Shown here in pieces: positions 14,838 through 24,091 of a stretch of 64,000 bases of DNA. The stretch comes from Alloalcanivorax venustensis ISO4 (GTDB lineage: Bacteria > Pseudomonadota > Gammaproteobacteria > Pseudomonadales > Alcanivoracaceae), in the NCBI RefSeq assembly GCF_015356855.1, contig NZ_ARXR01000003.1, positions 124,001-188,000 of the forward strand, written 5' to 3'. The first letter of the stretch is position 1; each line of letters begins with the position of its first letter. The notes under the pieces were generated by a model. The model saw only the letters and a list, made by a program, of their open reading frames with translations, ran no database searches and was not told where the DNA came from. The translations under genes and the position numbers were made by a program.

Positions 14838-17570
14838 GTGAACTTGGACTGGAAAGATGCACCGTGCTTCTTCCGTTACTGGGGGAAGGCGAAGCCGAGC
14901 GGAGACCAGAACGGTGAGAATCCTTGTCACCTGCTGCCATTCCACAGTCTGGATGTGGCGGCGGTGGGTTATCACTTACTGGCGCCGCATACGGCTCGCT
15001 GCCAAGAACTGGCCTCAGCGATGTCGCTGGAGCCGGAACAACTACGGTCCCTGTTTGTATTCAGCCTGGCTCTGCATGACTTGGGTAAATTTGCTCGGGC
15101 GTTTCAGTCCCTGGCCGACCCGGACTTGCCGGAACTGGTTAAGCCAGATGCCTCCCTGGCTTACGGTACGGCGGAATGGCCCCATCACAGTGAAGCGGGC
15201 GCCGTGTTCCTAAAAGCCTTCTTGAAAGACGAACTCAAGCGAGAGGGGCTGCGAGCCTGGGGATGGAGTGAGTCGGGCAGTGATGCCAAAAGCTTTCTAC
15301 GTGTCTTGTTGGGCATGGCATTCGGGCACCACGGCAAGCCGGTGGACGCCGGAAACAATAGGACACCGTCGCCGGGGTTTTCCGAAGACCATCAGGCCGC
15401 GTGGGAATATACATGCGAAGTCGCGAGCTGGCTTCGTCCGCAGTGGCCTGAGCAGCTTGTACAGGATAGGAATTGGCTCAAGCAGTTCAGAAGGCTGACC
15501 TGGCATCTGGCGGGTTTCGCGGTGTTGGCGGACTGGCTGGGGTCTGATCAGTCCGTATTCCCCTATCAGGCCACGCCGCAGGCGCTGGGTGATTACTGGC
15601 AGGGCAGCGCGCTGCCCAGGGCTGAGCTGGCGCTGGCAGCACTGGGTTTTGGCGCGCCGCTTGCCCCGTCTTCCTTTCCGGGAGTACGACGTTTCTTTGG
15701 TTTTGAGCCGACGCCGTTGCAGCAGTGGGCGCAGGATCTGCCCTGGCGGCCCGGCCCGCAATTGTTTGTTCTGGAAGACGTTACCGGCGCCGGGAAGACC
15801 GAAGCCGCCATGACATTGGTGCATCGTCTTCTGGAGCACGGCCAGGCGCGGGGTGTGTATTTCGGTTTGCCCACCATGGCCACCTCCAACGCCATGTATG
15901 GGCGCGTGGCTGATATCTACCGTCGCTGGTTCGACGAACAACAGGTGCCCAATCTGGTACTCGCCCATGGGGCGCGTCACCTGAACACTGATTTCGCTCA
16001 CTCGGTGGTGTCCGAGCAGGCGCGGGATCATGCCTATGGCGACGGCGAGCAAACGGCATCCGCTGCCTGTAATCAATGGTTCGCCGATTCGCGCAAGAAG
16101 GCTTTGTTGGCGGATGTCGGCGTGGGCACCGTGGATCAGGCCCTGATGGCGGTGTTGCCATTCAAGCACCAGACCCTGCGTTTGATTGGTCTGGCCAACA
16201 AGGTGCTGGTGGTGGATGAAGTCCACGCCTGTGACGACTACATGGCCGGATTACTGGAAGCCGTCCTGCAGGCCCACGCCCAACAGGGCGGCAGCGCCAT
16301 TTTGCTTACCGCTACCTTGCCCCACTCCATGAAGCGCAACCTGGTTGCGGCTTACCAAAAAGGCCGGGGCCTGGCTGCGGAGGTCGTGGAAGAACAGCCA
16401 TCTTTCCCGCTGGCCACCCGGGTTACCGATCAGAGCCTGGAACAGACGCCTCTCGCCACCCGTGACAGCGTGATTCGCCGGGTGGCGGTGGAAATGTTCA
16501 GCAAACCGGAGGCGGTGATCGAGCATCTGCTGGATACGGCAGAGAGCGGCCAGTGCGGTTGCTGGATACGCAACACCGTGGACGATGCCATCTGGGCGTA
16601 CCAGGCTCTCCGCGAACGGGCGCCGGACCCGGACAAAGTCGTGCTTTTTCACAGTCGCTTTGTCATGGCGGACCGCCAGACCATAGAACAAGCGGCACTG
16701 GAACGGTTCGGCAAGACGTCCACTGCCGAAACCCGCGCCGGCTGGATTCTGATTAGCACCCAGGTGGTGGAGCAATCCCTGGACCTGGACTTCGATCAGA
16801 TGATCAGCGACCTGGCGCCCATGGACTTGCTGATTCAGCGCGCCGGGCGTCTGCACCGACATCGCCGGGATGGCAGCGGCAATCCCGTGGATACCGACGA
16901 TCAGCGCCCATCGCCGGTGCTGCATCTGTTCACGCCGCCGTATGAAAGCCGGCCGGCCTCTGACTGGCTTTCCGCCCATTTGCCGGGGACCGGTGCCGTA
17001 TACCGCGACCACGGCCAGCTCTGGCTAACCCTGCGGACCCTGCTCGATGAGGGCGGCATTGATATGCCCGGTCGCGCCCGTCACTTGATCGAATCCGTGT
17101 TCGGTGAAGACGCTGAGTCCTGGATTCCCGAAGGGTTGCAACAACGCCATCTGGATCAGGAAGGCGAGCGCAGCAGCCGCCGAGCCATGGCGGGCTTCAA
17201 CCGTTTGAAAATGGACCAGGGCTACATCACCCAGGCTAGCCATGGCTGGATGGATGACCTGCATCTCGACATCGGTACCCGTCTGAACGAGGAGCCCAGC
17301 ATCACCGTCACCTTGGTACGTCAAGATGAGGATGGTGCCTTGAAGCCCTGGGTCGACGCGGGGCCGTTCTCCTGGGAGCGAAGCCAACTGCAAGCCCGCG
17401 AATCCCTCGCAAGACGTCTGCCCGAATGGCCGCAGCCGCTAGCGGCTCAGCGCGATGCGCTGGTGGAACGCTTTCCAGGCTTGAAGTTCAGCCAGTTGTG
17501 GTTGGCTGATGCCGGGGTTGGGGAAATCGCTTACAGCGCCGTCCTTGGCTTGCATAAGAAACCCCGCTAG
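14838..17570 (+). CDS. cas3: CRISPR-associated helicase-nuclease Cas3 (type I-E)
   Basis: A 910-residue protein recruited by Cascade to nick and unwind target DNA. The HD nuclease domain is N-terminal: His36 (PFHSLDV), His80-Asp81 (ALHDLGKF), His116-117 and His164-165 (FGHHG). The superfamily 2 helicase follows: Walker A VTGAGKTEAA (about 315-324), DEVH box (about 459), LLTATLP, and motif VI QRAGRLHRHR (about 667). All catalytic residues looked for are present. The start is uncertain: GTG at 14838 lies one base after GAGG, whereas TTG two codons on has better spacing. Its stop codon lies inside a CRISPR-repeat-like hairpin of the opposite strand (17554-17582). Confidence 0.95.
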   Translation: MNLDWKDAPCFFRYWGKAKPSGDQNGENPCHLLPFHSLDVAAVGYHLLAPHTARCQELASAMSLEPEQLRSLFVFSLALHDLGKFARAFQSLADPDLPELVKPDASLAYGTAEWPHHSEAGAVFLKAFLKDELKREGLRAWGWSESGSDAKSFLRVLLGMAFGHHGKPVDAGNNRTPSPGFSEDHQAAWEYTCEVASWLRPQWPEQLVQDRNWLKQFRRLTWHLAGFAVLADWLGSDQSVFPYQATPQALGDYWQGSALPRAELALAALGFGAPLAPSSFPGVRRFFGFEPTPLQQWAQDLPWRPGPQLFVLEDVTGAGKTEAAMTLVHRLLEHGQARGVYFGLPTMATSNAMYGRVADIYRRWFDEQQVPNLVLAHGARHLNTDFAHSVVSEQARDHAYGDGEQTASAACNQWFADSRKKALLADVGVGTVDQALMAVLPFKHQTLRLIGLANKVLVVDEVHACDDYMAGLLEAVLQAHAQQGGSAILLTATLPHSMKRNLVAAYQKGRGLAAEVVEEQPSFPLATRVTDQSLEQTPLATRDSVIRRVAVEMFSKPEAVIEHLLDTAESGQCGCWIRNTVDDAIWAYQALRERAPDPDKVVLFHSRFVMADRQTIEQAALERFGKTSTAETRAGWILISTQVVEQSLDLDFDQMISDLAPMDLLIQRAGRLHRHRRDGSGNPVDTDDQRPSPVLHLFTPPYESRPASDWLSAHLPGTGAVYRDHGQLWLTLRTLLDEGGIDMPGRARHLIESVFGEDAESWIPEGLQQRHLDQEGERSSRRAMAGFNRLKMDQGYITQASHGWMDDLHLDIGTRLNEEPSITVTLVRQDEDGALKPWVDAGPFSWERSQLQARESLARRLPEWPQPLAAQRDALVERFPGLKFSQLWLADAGVGEIAYSAVLGLHKKPR

Positions 17571-17643
17571 CGCGGGGAACGTAAGTGACTGTTTTTACTG
17601 GCAACAGCAAAAACAGGTTCATCCCCAAGTGCTTGAGGAAGAG
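17554..17643 (-). ncRNA. CreA/CreR-like mini-CRISPR guide RNA (candidate)
   Basis: Read on the minus strand: a repeat-like unit at 17643-17615 (17 of 29 bases as in array 2, with a conserved 3' handle GGGGATGAACC and a 7-bp stem CCTCAAG/CTTGGGG kept by compensating changes), a spacer of exactly 32 nt at 17614-17583 (begins GTTTTTGCTGTTG), then a second repeat-like unit at 17582-17554 (GTTCCCCGC...GCGGGG, degenerate after the stem). A -10-like TAAACT preceded by TGC (17655-17650) would start transcription almost exactly at the first unit. Cas6e could process this into one crRNA-like guide. The spacer start matches the promoter at 17674-17701. The second unit overlaps the cas3 stop. Confidence 0.75.
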
Positions 17644-17662
17644 ATCGCAAGTTTAGCATGCA

Positions 17663-17697
17663 AAGGAGGGGGTTTGAATTTCAACAGCTAAAACCTT
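17663..17697 (-). other. Protospacer-like target of the mini-CRISPR guide, with PAM
   Basis: On the minus strand the PAM is AAG (17697-17695), the strongest type I-E PAM in E. coli. It is followed by GTTTTAGCTGTTG (17694-17682), identical to guide positions 1-13 except position 6. Positions 14-32 match at 9 of 19. Perfect seed with a poor distal end predicts binding without Cas3 cleavage. Confidence 0.7.
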
Positions 17698-17701
17698 TAA
17701 T
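17674..17701 (+). promoter_or_regulatory. Promoter of the 47-codon ORF / Cascade operon
   Basis: -35 TTGAAT (17674-17679), 16-bp spacer, -10 TTTAAT (17696-17701), predicted start near 17708. The -10 matches consensus at 5 of 6. The guide target and PAM cover the spacer and both edges, so a bound Cascade would block RNA polymerase. Confidence 0.65.
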
Positions 17702-17721
17702 ATTTCCTTGCTCCATAAAAA

Positions 17722-17753
17722 CGCGCTGGGAACAGGTGTGTTACCGCAGCGCG
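17722..17753 (+). other. Hairpin in the 5' leader of the 47-codon ORF
   Basis: CGCGCTG (17722-17728) pairs with CAGCGCG (17747-17753). It starts about 14 nt after the predicted transcription start. The leader is about 139 nt long, unusual for so short an ORF, and may have a regulatory or RNA-level role. Confidence 0.45.
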
Positions 17754-17846
17754 CGTTGGTAGCACCGGAAGGGTAGTTCTTAAGCGCTTTTCTGGCAATG
17801 CCTGTCGCGGTTGGAGCGAAACTCTGTTTCTAAGGAGGTGAGGGAC

Positions 17847-17990
17847 ATGGCCAGTAAAAAGCCACAAGTGATTTTCAGGCGATATATCACCCGAAAGGGT
17901 GAAGTGTTGGATGCCCGTGATTATGGGTACAAAGCATGGCCCATCCGCATAGGTGGTAAAGCCAAGTCCGGCAGGAAGCCCCGGAAGTAA
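17847..17990 (+). CDS. 47-residue basic protein between cas3 and cse1 (creT-like candidate)
   Basis: ATG at 17847 is preceded by TAAGGAGGT (17831-17839) at ideal spacing. The product begins MASKKPQVIFRRYITRKG, continues EVLDARDYGYKAWPIRIGG and ends in a Lys/Arg-rich tail; it is strongly basic, with 17 Lys/Arg. The ARDYGYKAWPI segment resembles small uncharacterised gammaproteobacterial proteins I recall without a known function. Arg11-Arg12 are AGG-CGA, a rare-codon pair in this GC-rich genome. It is the first gene after the guide-targeted promoter. It could be a toxin held down by Cascade, a Cascade accessory protein, or a passenger. A hairpin separates it from cse1. Confidence 0.65.
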   Translation: MASKKPQVIFRRYITRKGEVLDARDYGYKAWPIRIGGKAKSGRKPRK

Positions 17991-17995
17991 CAAAG

Positions 17996-18013
17996 GTGCC
18001 CAGGGATGGGCAC
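17996..18013 (+). terminator. Attenuator-like hairpin before cse1
   Basis: GTGCCC-AGGGAT-GGGCAC followed by TATTTC. The T-tract is weak, so it may end part of the short-ORF transcript and let the rest read into cse1. Confidence 0.45.
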
Positions 18014-18034
18014 TATTTCAAAAAGGAGTCGCAC

Positions 18035-19675
18035 ATGAATTTGCTAACCAGTCCATGGCTGCCATTCAAGCGCCGCGACGGTAGCCAGGAATTTCTTCCT
18101 GTCACCGCCATGGTGGACCCTGACATTGTCGATTTGGCTTTGCCGCGCGCGGATTTTCAGGGCGCGGCCTACCAATTTCTGGTTGGCCTGCTGCAAACGG
18201 CGATGGCACCGGAGGACAAGAGCGAGTGGGTGGCGTGGTATCAAACGCCGCCCTCCGCGAAGGCCTGCCTTGAAATGCTGGAAAAGTGGGCGCCAGCATT
18301 TGTGCTGGACAGTGATAGCCCGGCGTTCATGCAAGATCGTGATGCATTAGCGGAAGAGAAAGCGACGGATATTGCCGCCTTGCTTATTGACTCCCCGGGC
18401 GCCTCTACCGTCAAGAATAACACCGATCATTTCGTTAAAGCGGGCCGGGTAGAGCATCTGTGCCTGGACTGCGCCGCTATAGCATTGTTCACCTTGCAAA
18501 TTAATGCTCCGTCCGGCGGCAAAGGTCACAGGACCGGGTTGCGAGGCGGTGGCCCCCTCACCACTCTGGTGATGCCCGCCGACTCAACCCGCTCTCTCTG
18601 GCATCGGCTTTGGCTCAACGTTCTGGATACAGAGGACTGGGCTTACGAAAGGCCCAACCCTTCCGACGCCAAGGTTTTTCCCTGGCTTGGGGAAACCAAG
18701 ATCAGTGACAAGGGCCAGGGTACTTATCCGGACGACGTTCACGCTTTGCACTCGTATTGGGCCATGCCTCGGCGTATGCGACTGAATATTGAGTCGGCGA
18801 GCTGTGAGTGTGATCTGTGTGGGCGGCATAGCGAATACTCTGTCTCGTCGCTGCGCACGAAGAACTATGGTTTTAACTATGATGGCCCCTGGACCCACCC
18901 TCTGACGCCCTATCGGTTTGACCCCAAGAAGCCGGAACAATTGCCCTATTCGCGCAAAGCGCAGACGGATGGGCTGGGCTACCGGCACTGGGAAGCGCTG
19001 ACCATGGAGGACAAGAAGGAGAAAGGCTTTCTGCCTGCGCGGGTGGTACTCGACTATGCGCTCAAGTGTGACACAGCGGATGACATGGATGTCGCGTTGC
19101 CGGTGGTCGCCGGCCTGTGGGCGTTCGGCTATGACATGGACAACATGAAAGCTCGATGTTGGTACGGCGCGCATATGCCGCTTCTGGCGCTGGAGGAGGA
19201 TGCCCGTGCTCTGGCGCAGCTCTGGCTGCGACAGATGATTGAGCTGACGGACAGTAGCGCTCGGTTGTTGCAAGCCCAGGTCAAGGAGGCCTGGTTCAGC
19301 CGGCCCAAGGATGCCAAGGGGGATGTGAGCTACATCGGTGCATCCCTATGGCAAGTCACCGAGCAAGCGTTTTATCAGCGCGTGATGGAATTGGGGGAGT
19401 TGTTGAGAAGTGATACGCCCCCGCAACGTTTTCCCGCCGAAATGGCGGCAAGTTGGTATCGCACCGTGACTCGTCAAGCGGCCTCTCTGTTCGATGAGTT
19501 GGCCCTTAGTGGTCCACCGGAACAGCTTGATATGAAACGCATCACCAAGGCGCGTAATGGCTTCCGGAAGAAACTCCATACCGGTAGGGAGGCGAAAGAT
19601 CTCCGTAAGATTGGGCGCCTGGATGAAAAAGGTCAGCCTAAAGCGTCCAGGGAAAGACAAGGGGAAAGCGCATGA
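18035..19675 (+). CDS. casA: Cascade large subunit Cse1/Cas8e
   Basis: A 546-residue protein beginning MNLLTSPWLPFKRRDG, the Cse1 (CasA/Cas8e) N-terminus. It recognises the PAM, anchors the 5' end of the crRNA and recruits Cas3. A Cys-rich insert (CECDLCGRHS, about residue 258) matches the zinc-binding position found in many Cse1 proteins. The C-terminal four-helix bundle region follows. The start has AAAGGAG at the right distance; an in-frame start 13 codons upstream would lie over the hairpin. Its stop overlaps the cse2 start (ATGA). Confidence 0.95.
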   Translation: MNLLTSPWLPFKRRDGSQEFLPVTAMVDPDIVDLALPRADFQGAAYQFLVGLLQTAMAPEDKSEWVAWYQTPPSAKACLEMLEKWAPAFVLDSDSPAFMQDRDALAEEKATDIAALLIDSPGASTVKNNTDHFVKAGRVEHLCLDCAAIALFTLQINAPSGGKGHRTGLRGGGPLTTLVMPADSTRSLWHRLWLNVLDTEDWAYERPNPSDAKVFPWLGETKISDKGQGTYPDDVHALHSYWAMPRRMRLNIESASCECDLCGRHSEYSVSSLRTKNYGFNYDGPWTHPLTPYRFDPKKPEQLPYSRKAQTDGLGYRHWEALTMEDKKEKGFLPARVVLDYALKCDTADDMDVALPVVAGLWAFGYDMDNMKARCWYGAHMPLLALEEDARALAQLWLRQMIELTDSSARLLQAQVKEAWFSRPKDAKGDVSYIGASLWQVTEQAFYQRVMELGELLRSDTPPQRFPAEMAASWYRTVTRQAASLFDELALSGPPEQLDMKRITKARNGFRKKLHTGREAKDLRKIGRLDEKGQPKASRERQGESA

Positions 19676-20274
19676 GCAGGAAATTCTATTACCTGAGAGA
19701 CGACCAGGTTCGGAAAGTGGTCGCTACGTGGTGGGCACGTCTACATGGGATCGACAATAAGTCAGCTGCTCCACAACAGGCTAATCAGCGCGGTGCGCGC
19801 GCTGAATTACGTCGCAGCAAAAGTTTGGATGCGGTGCTTCTAACCGAGGGATTTCGGAACCTGTGGCAGGCGCTGCTCGAAACGGGACAGTGCCGGGAGC
19901 GGGACATGCTTGCCTGGGCCTGCGTTGCGGCGGCACTGGCGGAAGTACGCCAACAGCCAATGAACGAGAGCGCCACGTTTGCTCAATGCCTCGGCGCGCA
20001 AAAGGAACGAACCGGCAGACCCTACATGAGCGAACTACGCTTCGCTCAGCTGCAAAAAAGCCGTAGCGGCGATGACTTTCTGATGCGTGTGCGTCGTGCC
20101 CTGGCGTTGATCAACAAGACCGCCCCGGTGCTGTCCCTGTCGGACAATATTATGCATTGGTTTTACGAGCAAAGGGACCACCAGAACGCCCCGCCTACGG
20201 ATCGCCTGGCGGTGCGCTGGGCAACAGACTATTTCACGGCGGTAAGCGCCTACGAAAAACAAACCCACAGTTGA
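19672..20274 (+). CDS. casB: Cascade small subunit Cse2/Cas11e
   Basis: A 200-residue all-alpha protein of the Cse2 (CasB) family. Recognisable pieces are VATWWARL near the N-terminus, LRRSKSLDAVLLTEGFRNLW (a basic helix), and the C-terminal FTAVSAYEKQTH. Two copies form the belly of Cascade and stabilise the R-loop. Its ATG overlaps the stop of casA by four bases, so translation is coupled. casC follows after 27 bp. Confidence 0.93.
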   Translation: MSRKFYYLRDDQVRKVVATWWARLHGIDNKSAAPQQANQRGARAELRRSKSLDAVLLTEGFRNLWQALLETGQCRERDMLAWACVAAALAEVRQQPMNESATFAQCLGAQKERTGRPYMSELRFAQLQKSRSGDDFLMRVRRALALINKTAPVLSLSDNIMHWFYEQRDHQNAPPTDRLAVRWATDYFTAVSAYEKQTHS

Positions 20275-20301
20275 GAAAGAGAAACACAAAGGACTGAAAT
20301 C

Positions 20302-21339
20302 ATGAGCACTTTTATTCAACTCCACCTTCTCACCTCTTATCCGCCGGCCAATTTGAACCGCGATGATTTGGGCAGGCCGAAGACTGCCTTCATGGGCGGT
20401 GCCGAACGCCTGAGGGTCTCCTCACAATCGCTCAAGCGCCATTGGCGAACCTCGGATTTGTTTCAGGAAGCGCTGGCGGGCAACCTCGGCACCCGTACTA
20501 AGCGCCTGGGTTTGGAAGTCATGCAGCGCCTGCTGGATGGCGGTGTCGCTGAAGGCAAAGCAAAAGATTGGGCGGGGAAAATTGCCGATGTGTTCGGCAA
20601 GCTGGAAAAAGACAGCGTGGAGCTGTCACAACTGGCTCATATCAGCCCGGAAGAGCGTCAGGCCGTGGATACGCTCACGGATGCCCTGATCGAAGAAAAG
20701 CGGGCCCCGAAAGATGAAGAACTGAATTTACTTAGAAAGAACCCCTCTGCGGCGGATATCGGCCTGTTTGGCCGGATGTTGGCGGATGATCCGGCGTTTA
20801 ACGTGGAGGCCGCCTGCCAAGTCGCCCATGCCATTACCGTGCATCCGGTGGTGATCGAGGACGACTACTTCACCGCCGTAGATGACCTCAATAGCGGCGA
20901 TGAAGACCGGGGCGCGGCTCACATCGGCGAAACCGGCTTTGCCGCCGGCCTGTTTTACAGCTATGTGTGCATCAACCGTGATCAACTGATCGATAACCTT
21001 CGTGGTGATGTCGAGCTGGCAGATAAGGCTATCGCCGCTCTAGCGGAAGCGGCTATTAAGGTATCACCCACCGGTAAGCAGAACAGCTTTGGATCGCGTG
21101 CTTATGCGTCCTATGTGATGGCGGAGAAGGGCACGCAACAGCCGCGCTCACTCTCTGTGGCGTTTCTTAAGCCGGTGCAGGGGAAGGATCAGGCGGCGGA
21201 GGCCATTGCCGGCCTGGAAGAGCAGGCGCGACGCTTTGATCAGGTGTATGGCGACTGTGCCGATAAGCGATACAGTCTCAACGCCCATGCCGGTGAAGGC
21301 AGCTTCCAAGAGTTGATGGCATTTCTCAAAAACGACTAG
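20302..21339 (+). CDS. casC: Cascade backbone Cas7e/CasC
   Basis: A 345-residue RAMP-fold protein of the Cas7e (Cse4) family. The N-terminus STFIQLHLLTSYPPANLNRD and the block FMGGAERLRVSSQSLKRHWR are hallmark sequences; PTGKQNSFGSRAYASYVMAE corresponds to the conserved glycine-rich thumb region. Six copies coat the crRNA and impose the kink at every sixth base, which matters for the position-6 mismatch in the guide target at 17689. The AAAGGA-containing leader precedes ATG. Confidence 0.96.
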   Translation: MSTFIQLHLLTSYPPANLNRDDLGRPKTAFMGGAERLRVSSQSLKRHWRTSDLFQEALAGNLGTRTKRLGLEVMQRLLDGGVAEGKAKDWAGKIADVFGKLEKDSVELSQLAHISPEERQAVDTLTDALIEEKRAPKDEELNLLRKNPSAADIGLFGRMLADDPAFNVEAACQVAHAITVHPVVIEDDYFTAVDDLNSGDEDRGAAHIGETGFAAGLFYSYVCINRDQLIDNLRGDVELADKAIAALAEAAIKVSPTGKQNSFGSRAYASYVMAEKGTQQPRSLSVAFLKPVQGKDQAAEAIAGLEEQARRFDQVYGDCADKRYSLNAHAGEGSFQELMAFLKND

Positions 21340-21348
21340 GAGGGGCCC

Positions 21349-22071
21349 ATGGAAGCGTTGATTTTCCAACTTTATGGCCCTCTGGCCAGTTGGGGGGCGC
21401 CGGCGGTGGGTGAGACTCGCCCGAGCTCCGATCATCCGGGCCGTGCCGCTTTGCTGGGCCTGCTGGCGTCGGCCCTGGGTATTCGCCGGGACGACGGACC
21501 GGGTCAGCAGGCGCTGGCCTCGTCAGTGCGGTTTGCTGTGAAGCAACACAGTGCCGGTCGCCTGATGCGTGATTACCACACCGTGCAGGTGCCCGGTAGA
21601 GACAAGAAGGCCCGCTACTTCACCCGTAAGGACGAATTGGCCGTGCCGAAGGACAAGCTCAACACGGTGCTTTCCAGCCGTGAATACCGCCAGGACGGAC
21701 TGTGGCAAGTGGCGGTGCTGCTTAATGCACAAAGCGATTGGAGCCTGGACGAACTGGGAGGCGCTTTGCGCTCCCCGGTATTCATGCCTTATCTAGGCCG
21801 CAAAGCCTGCCCACTGGCAGCGCCCCTGGCCCCGCAAAAAGTCCAGGCGAATGGCCTTCGTGAAGCCTTTGCGGCGGTGCCGCCACGCATCTGCGACCAG
21901 CAGGGCCGCTGGCTCCATCTCCAAAACAGTGTGGATTTTTACTGGGAAGGCGATGCCGGTGACATTGCCGTGCAGGACACTCGGCAACCGACGGATGAAG
22001 TGATCAGCCGTGAGCGCTGGCAATTCGGCAGCCGCCAGGAGCATCACGCTCGGATCAGGGAGGAAAGCTGA
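21349..22071 (+). CDS. casD: Cascade subunit Cas5e/CasD
   Basis: A 240-residue RAMP protein. IFQLYGPLASWGAPAVGETR is the Cas5e signature, followed by SDHPGRAALLGLLASALGI. Cas5e grips the 5' handle of the crRNA and contacts Cse1. AGGAGG precedes the ATG; the stop overlaps the cas6e start as TGATG. Full length for the family. Confidence 0.94.
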   Translation: MEALIFQLYGPLASWGAPAVGETRPSSDHPGRAALLGLLASALGIRRDDGPGQQALASSVRFAVKQHSAGRLMRDYHTVQVPGRDKKARYFTRKDELAVPKDKLNTVLSSREYRQDGLWQVAVLLNAQSDWSLDELGGALRSPVFMPYLGRKACPLAAPLAPQKVQANGLREAFAAVPPRICDQQGRWLHLQNSVDFYWEGDAGDIAVQDTRQPTDEVISRERWQFGSRQEHHARIREES

Positions 22072-22766
22072 TGTACTTGTCCCGAGTCAGAGTGGCTACC
22101 CAGGGGCTGGATCGCCACGCCCTGGTGAAGCTTTTGTCCGGTGATGCCTATGCCAACCACCAATTACTATGGCGCCTGTTTCCGGAAGCCGAGTCACGCC
22201 CGTTTTTGTTCCGGCAGGAGATGGAGAACGAGCAGCTCGATGCAGGGGTGCGACCTCGAGGCTTGCCTCTCTTCTACGTCATGTCGTCGCTCAAGCCGGA
22301 CCCGCTGCCAGGGCTTTTACAGTGCGAACCCAAACGCTTCGACCCTCGCTTGGCGGTGGGAGATCGGCTCCTGTTTCGGCTGCGTGCCAATCCCACGGTC
22401 ACTCGTAAGCAGGCTGAGGGATCCAGAGGGCGTCGCCATGATGTACTCATGGACGCCAAGTGGCGATGCCGAAACGAGAGCGGTGTGGACCCCTGGAGCA
22501 TTCGCCGTGCCATGGACGAAAGTGCGGAGCAATGGCTTCGGGCCCGCAGCACGGACTGGGGGTTTGAGCTGACCACGTCCCCTCAGCTTGGCGGCTACCG
22601 CCAGCACCAGTTACGGCGCAAAAAGCGTGAGATCCGCTTCTCCTCGGTGGATTACGAAGGTGTGATGACGGTGACCGATCCGGACCGGTTGCGGGATGCG
22701 CTGTTTCACGGCGTTGGCCGAAGCCGTGCCTTTGGTTGTGGCTTGTTCATGGTAAAGCGCGGCTAG
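22071..22766 (+). CDS. casE: crRNA endonuclease Cas6e/CasE
   Basis: A 231-residue Cse3 family RNase that cuts at the 3' base of the repeat hairpin and stays bound to it. The catalytic His is probably His30 in ANHQLLWRLFP, with Tyr27 close by, equivalent to the His/Tyr pair of E. coli CasE. The C-terminal GVGRSRAFGCGLFMV is the glycine-rich loop. It would need to accept hairpins with both ACAG loops (array 1) and CC loops (array 2), and the degenerate stems of the mini-CRISPR. Confidence 0.94.
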   Translation: MYLSRVRVATQGLDRHALVKLLSGDAYANHQLLWRLFPEAESRPFLFRQEMENEQLDAGVRPRGLPLFYVMSSLKPDPLPGLLQCEPKRFDPRLAVGDRLLFRLRANPTVTRKQAEGSRGRRHDVLMDAKWRCRNESGVDPWSIRRAMDESAEQWLRARSTDWGFELTTSPQLGGYRQHQLRRKKREIRFSSVDYEGVMTVTDPDRLRDALFHGVGRSRAFGCGLFMVKRG

Positions 22767-22772
22767 CCAACG

Positions 22773-23980
<1,208 letters not shown>

Positions 23981-23999
23981 GCCTCCTTCCGCAGTTTTC

Positions 24000-24091
24000 G
24001 CTCCTTTAAAATATGGTCATTTATTGATCTAAGTGATTGGTGGATTTTCCTACCTGTATTTTCTTTAGTAAAAACAACCATCTACACTTGG
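24000..24091 (+). promoter_or_regulatory. Leader of CRISPR array 2
   Basis: AT-rich, with the same ordered blocks as leader 1 (CTCCTTTAAAAT, GGTCA, TTGGTGGA, ATTTTC, AAAACAACCATCTACA). A near match to the IHF consensus (GATCAATAAATGA on the minus strand, about 24015-24027) is in the right place for an adaptation leader. Confidence 0.75.

Noticed and set aside
17561-17580. The CCCCGC/GCGGGG hairpin at the cas3 stop taken simply as a cas3 terminator
   Set aside because: No T-run follows on the plus strand, and the exact 29-32-29 spacing with a second repeat-like unit and a matching target explains it better. A dual role remains possible.
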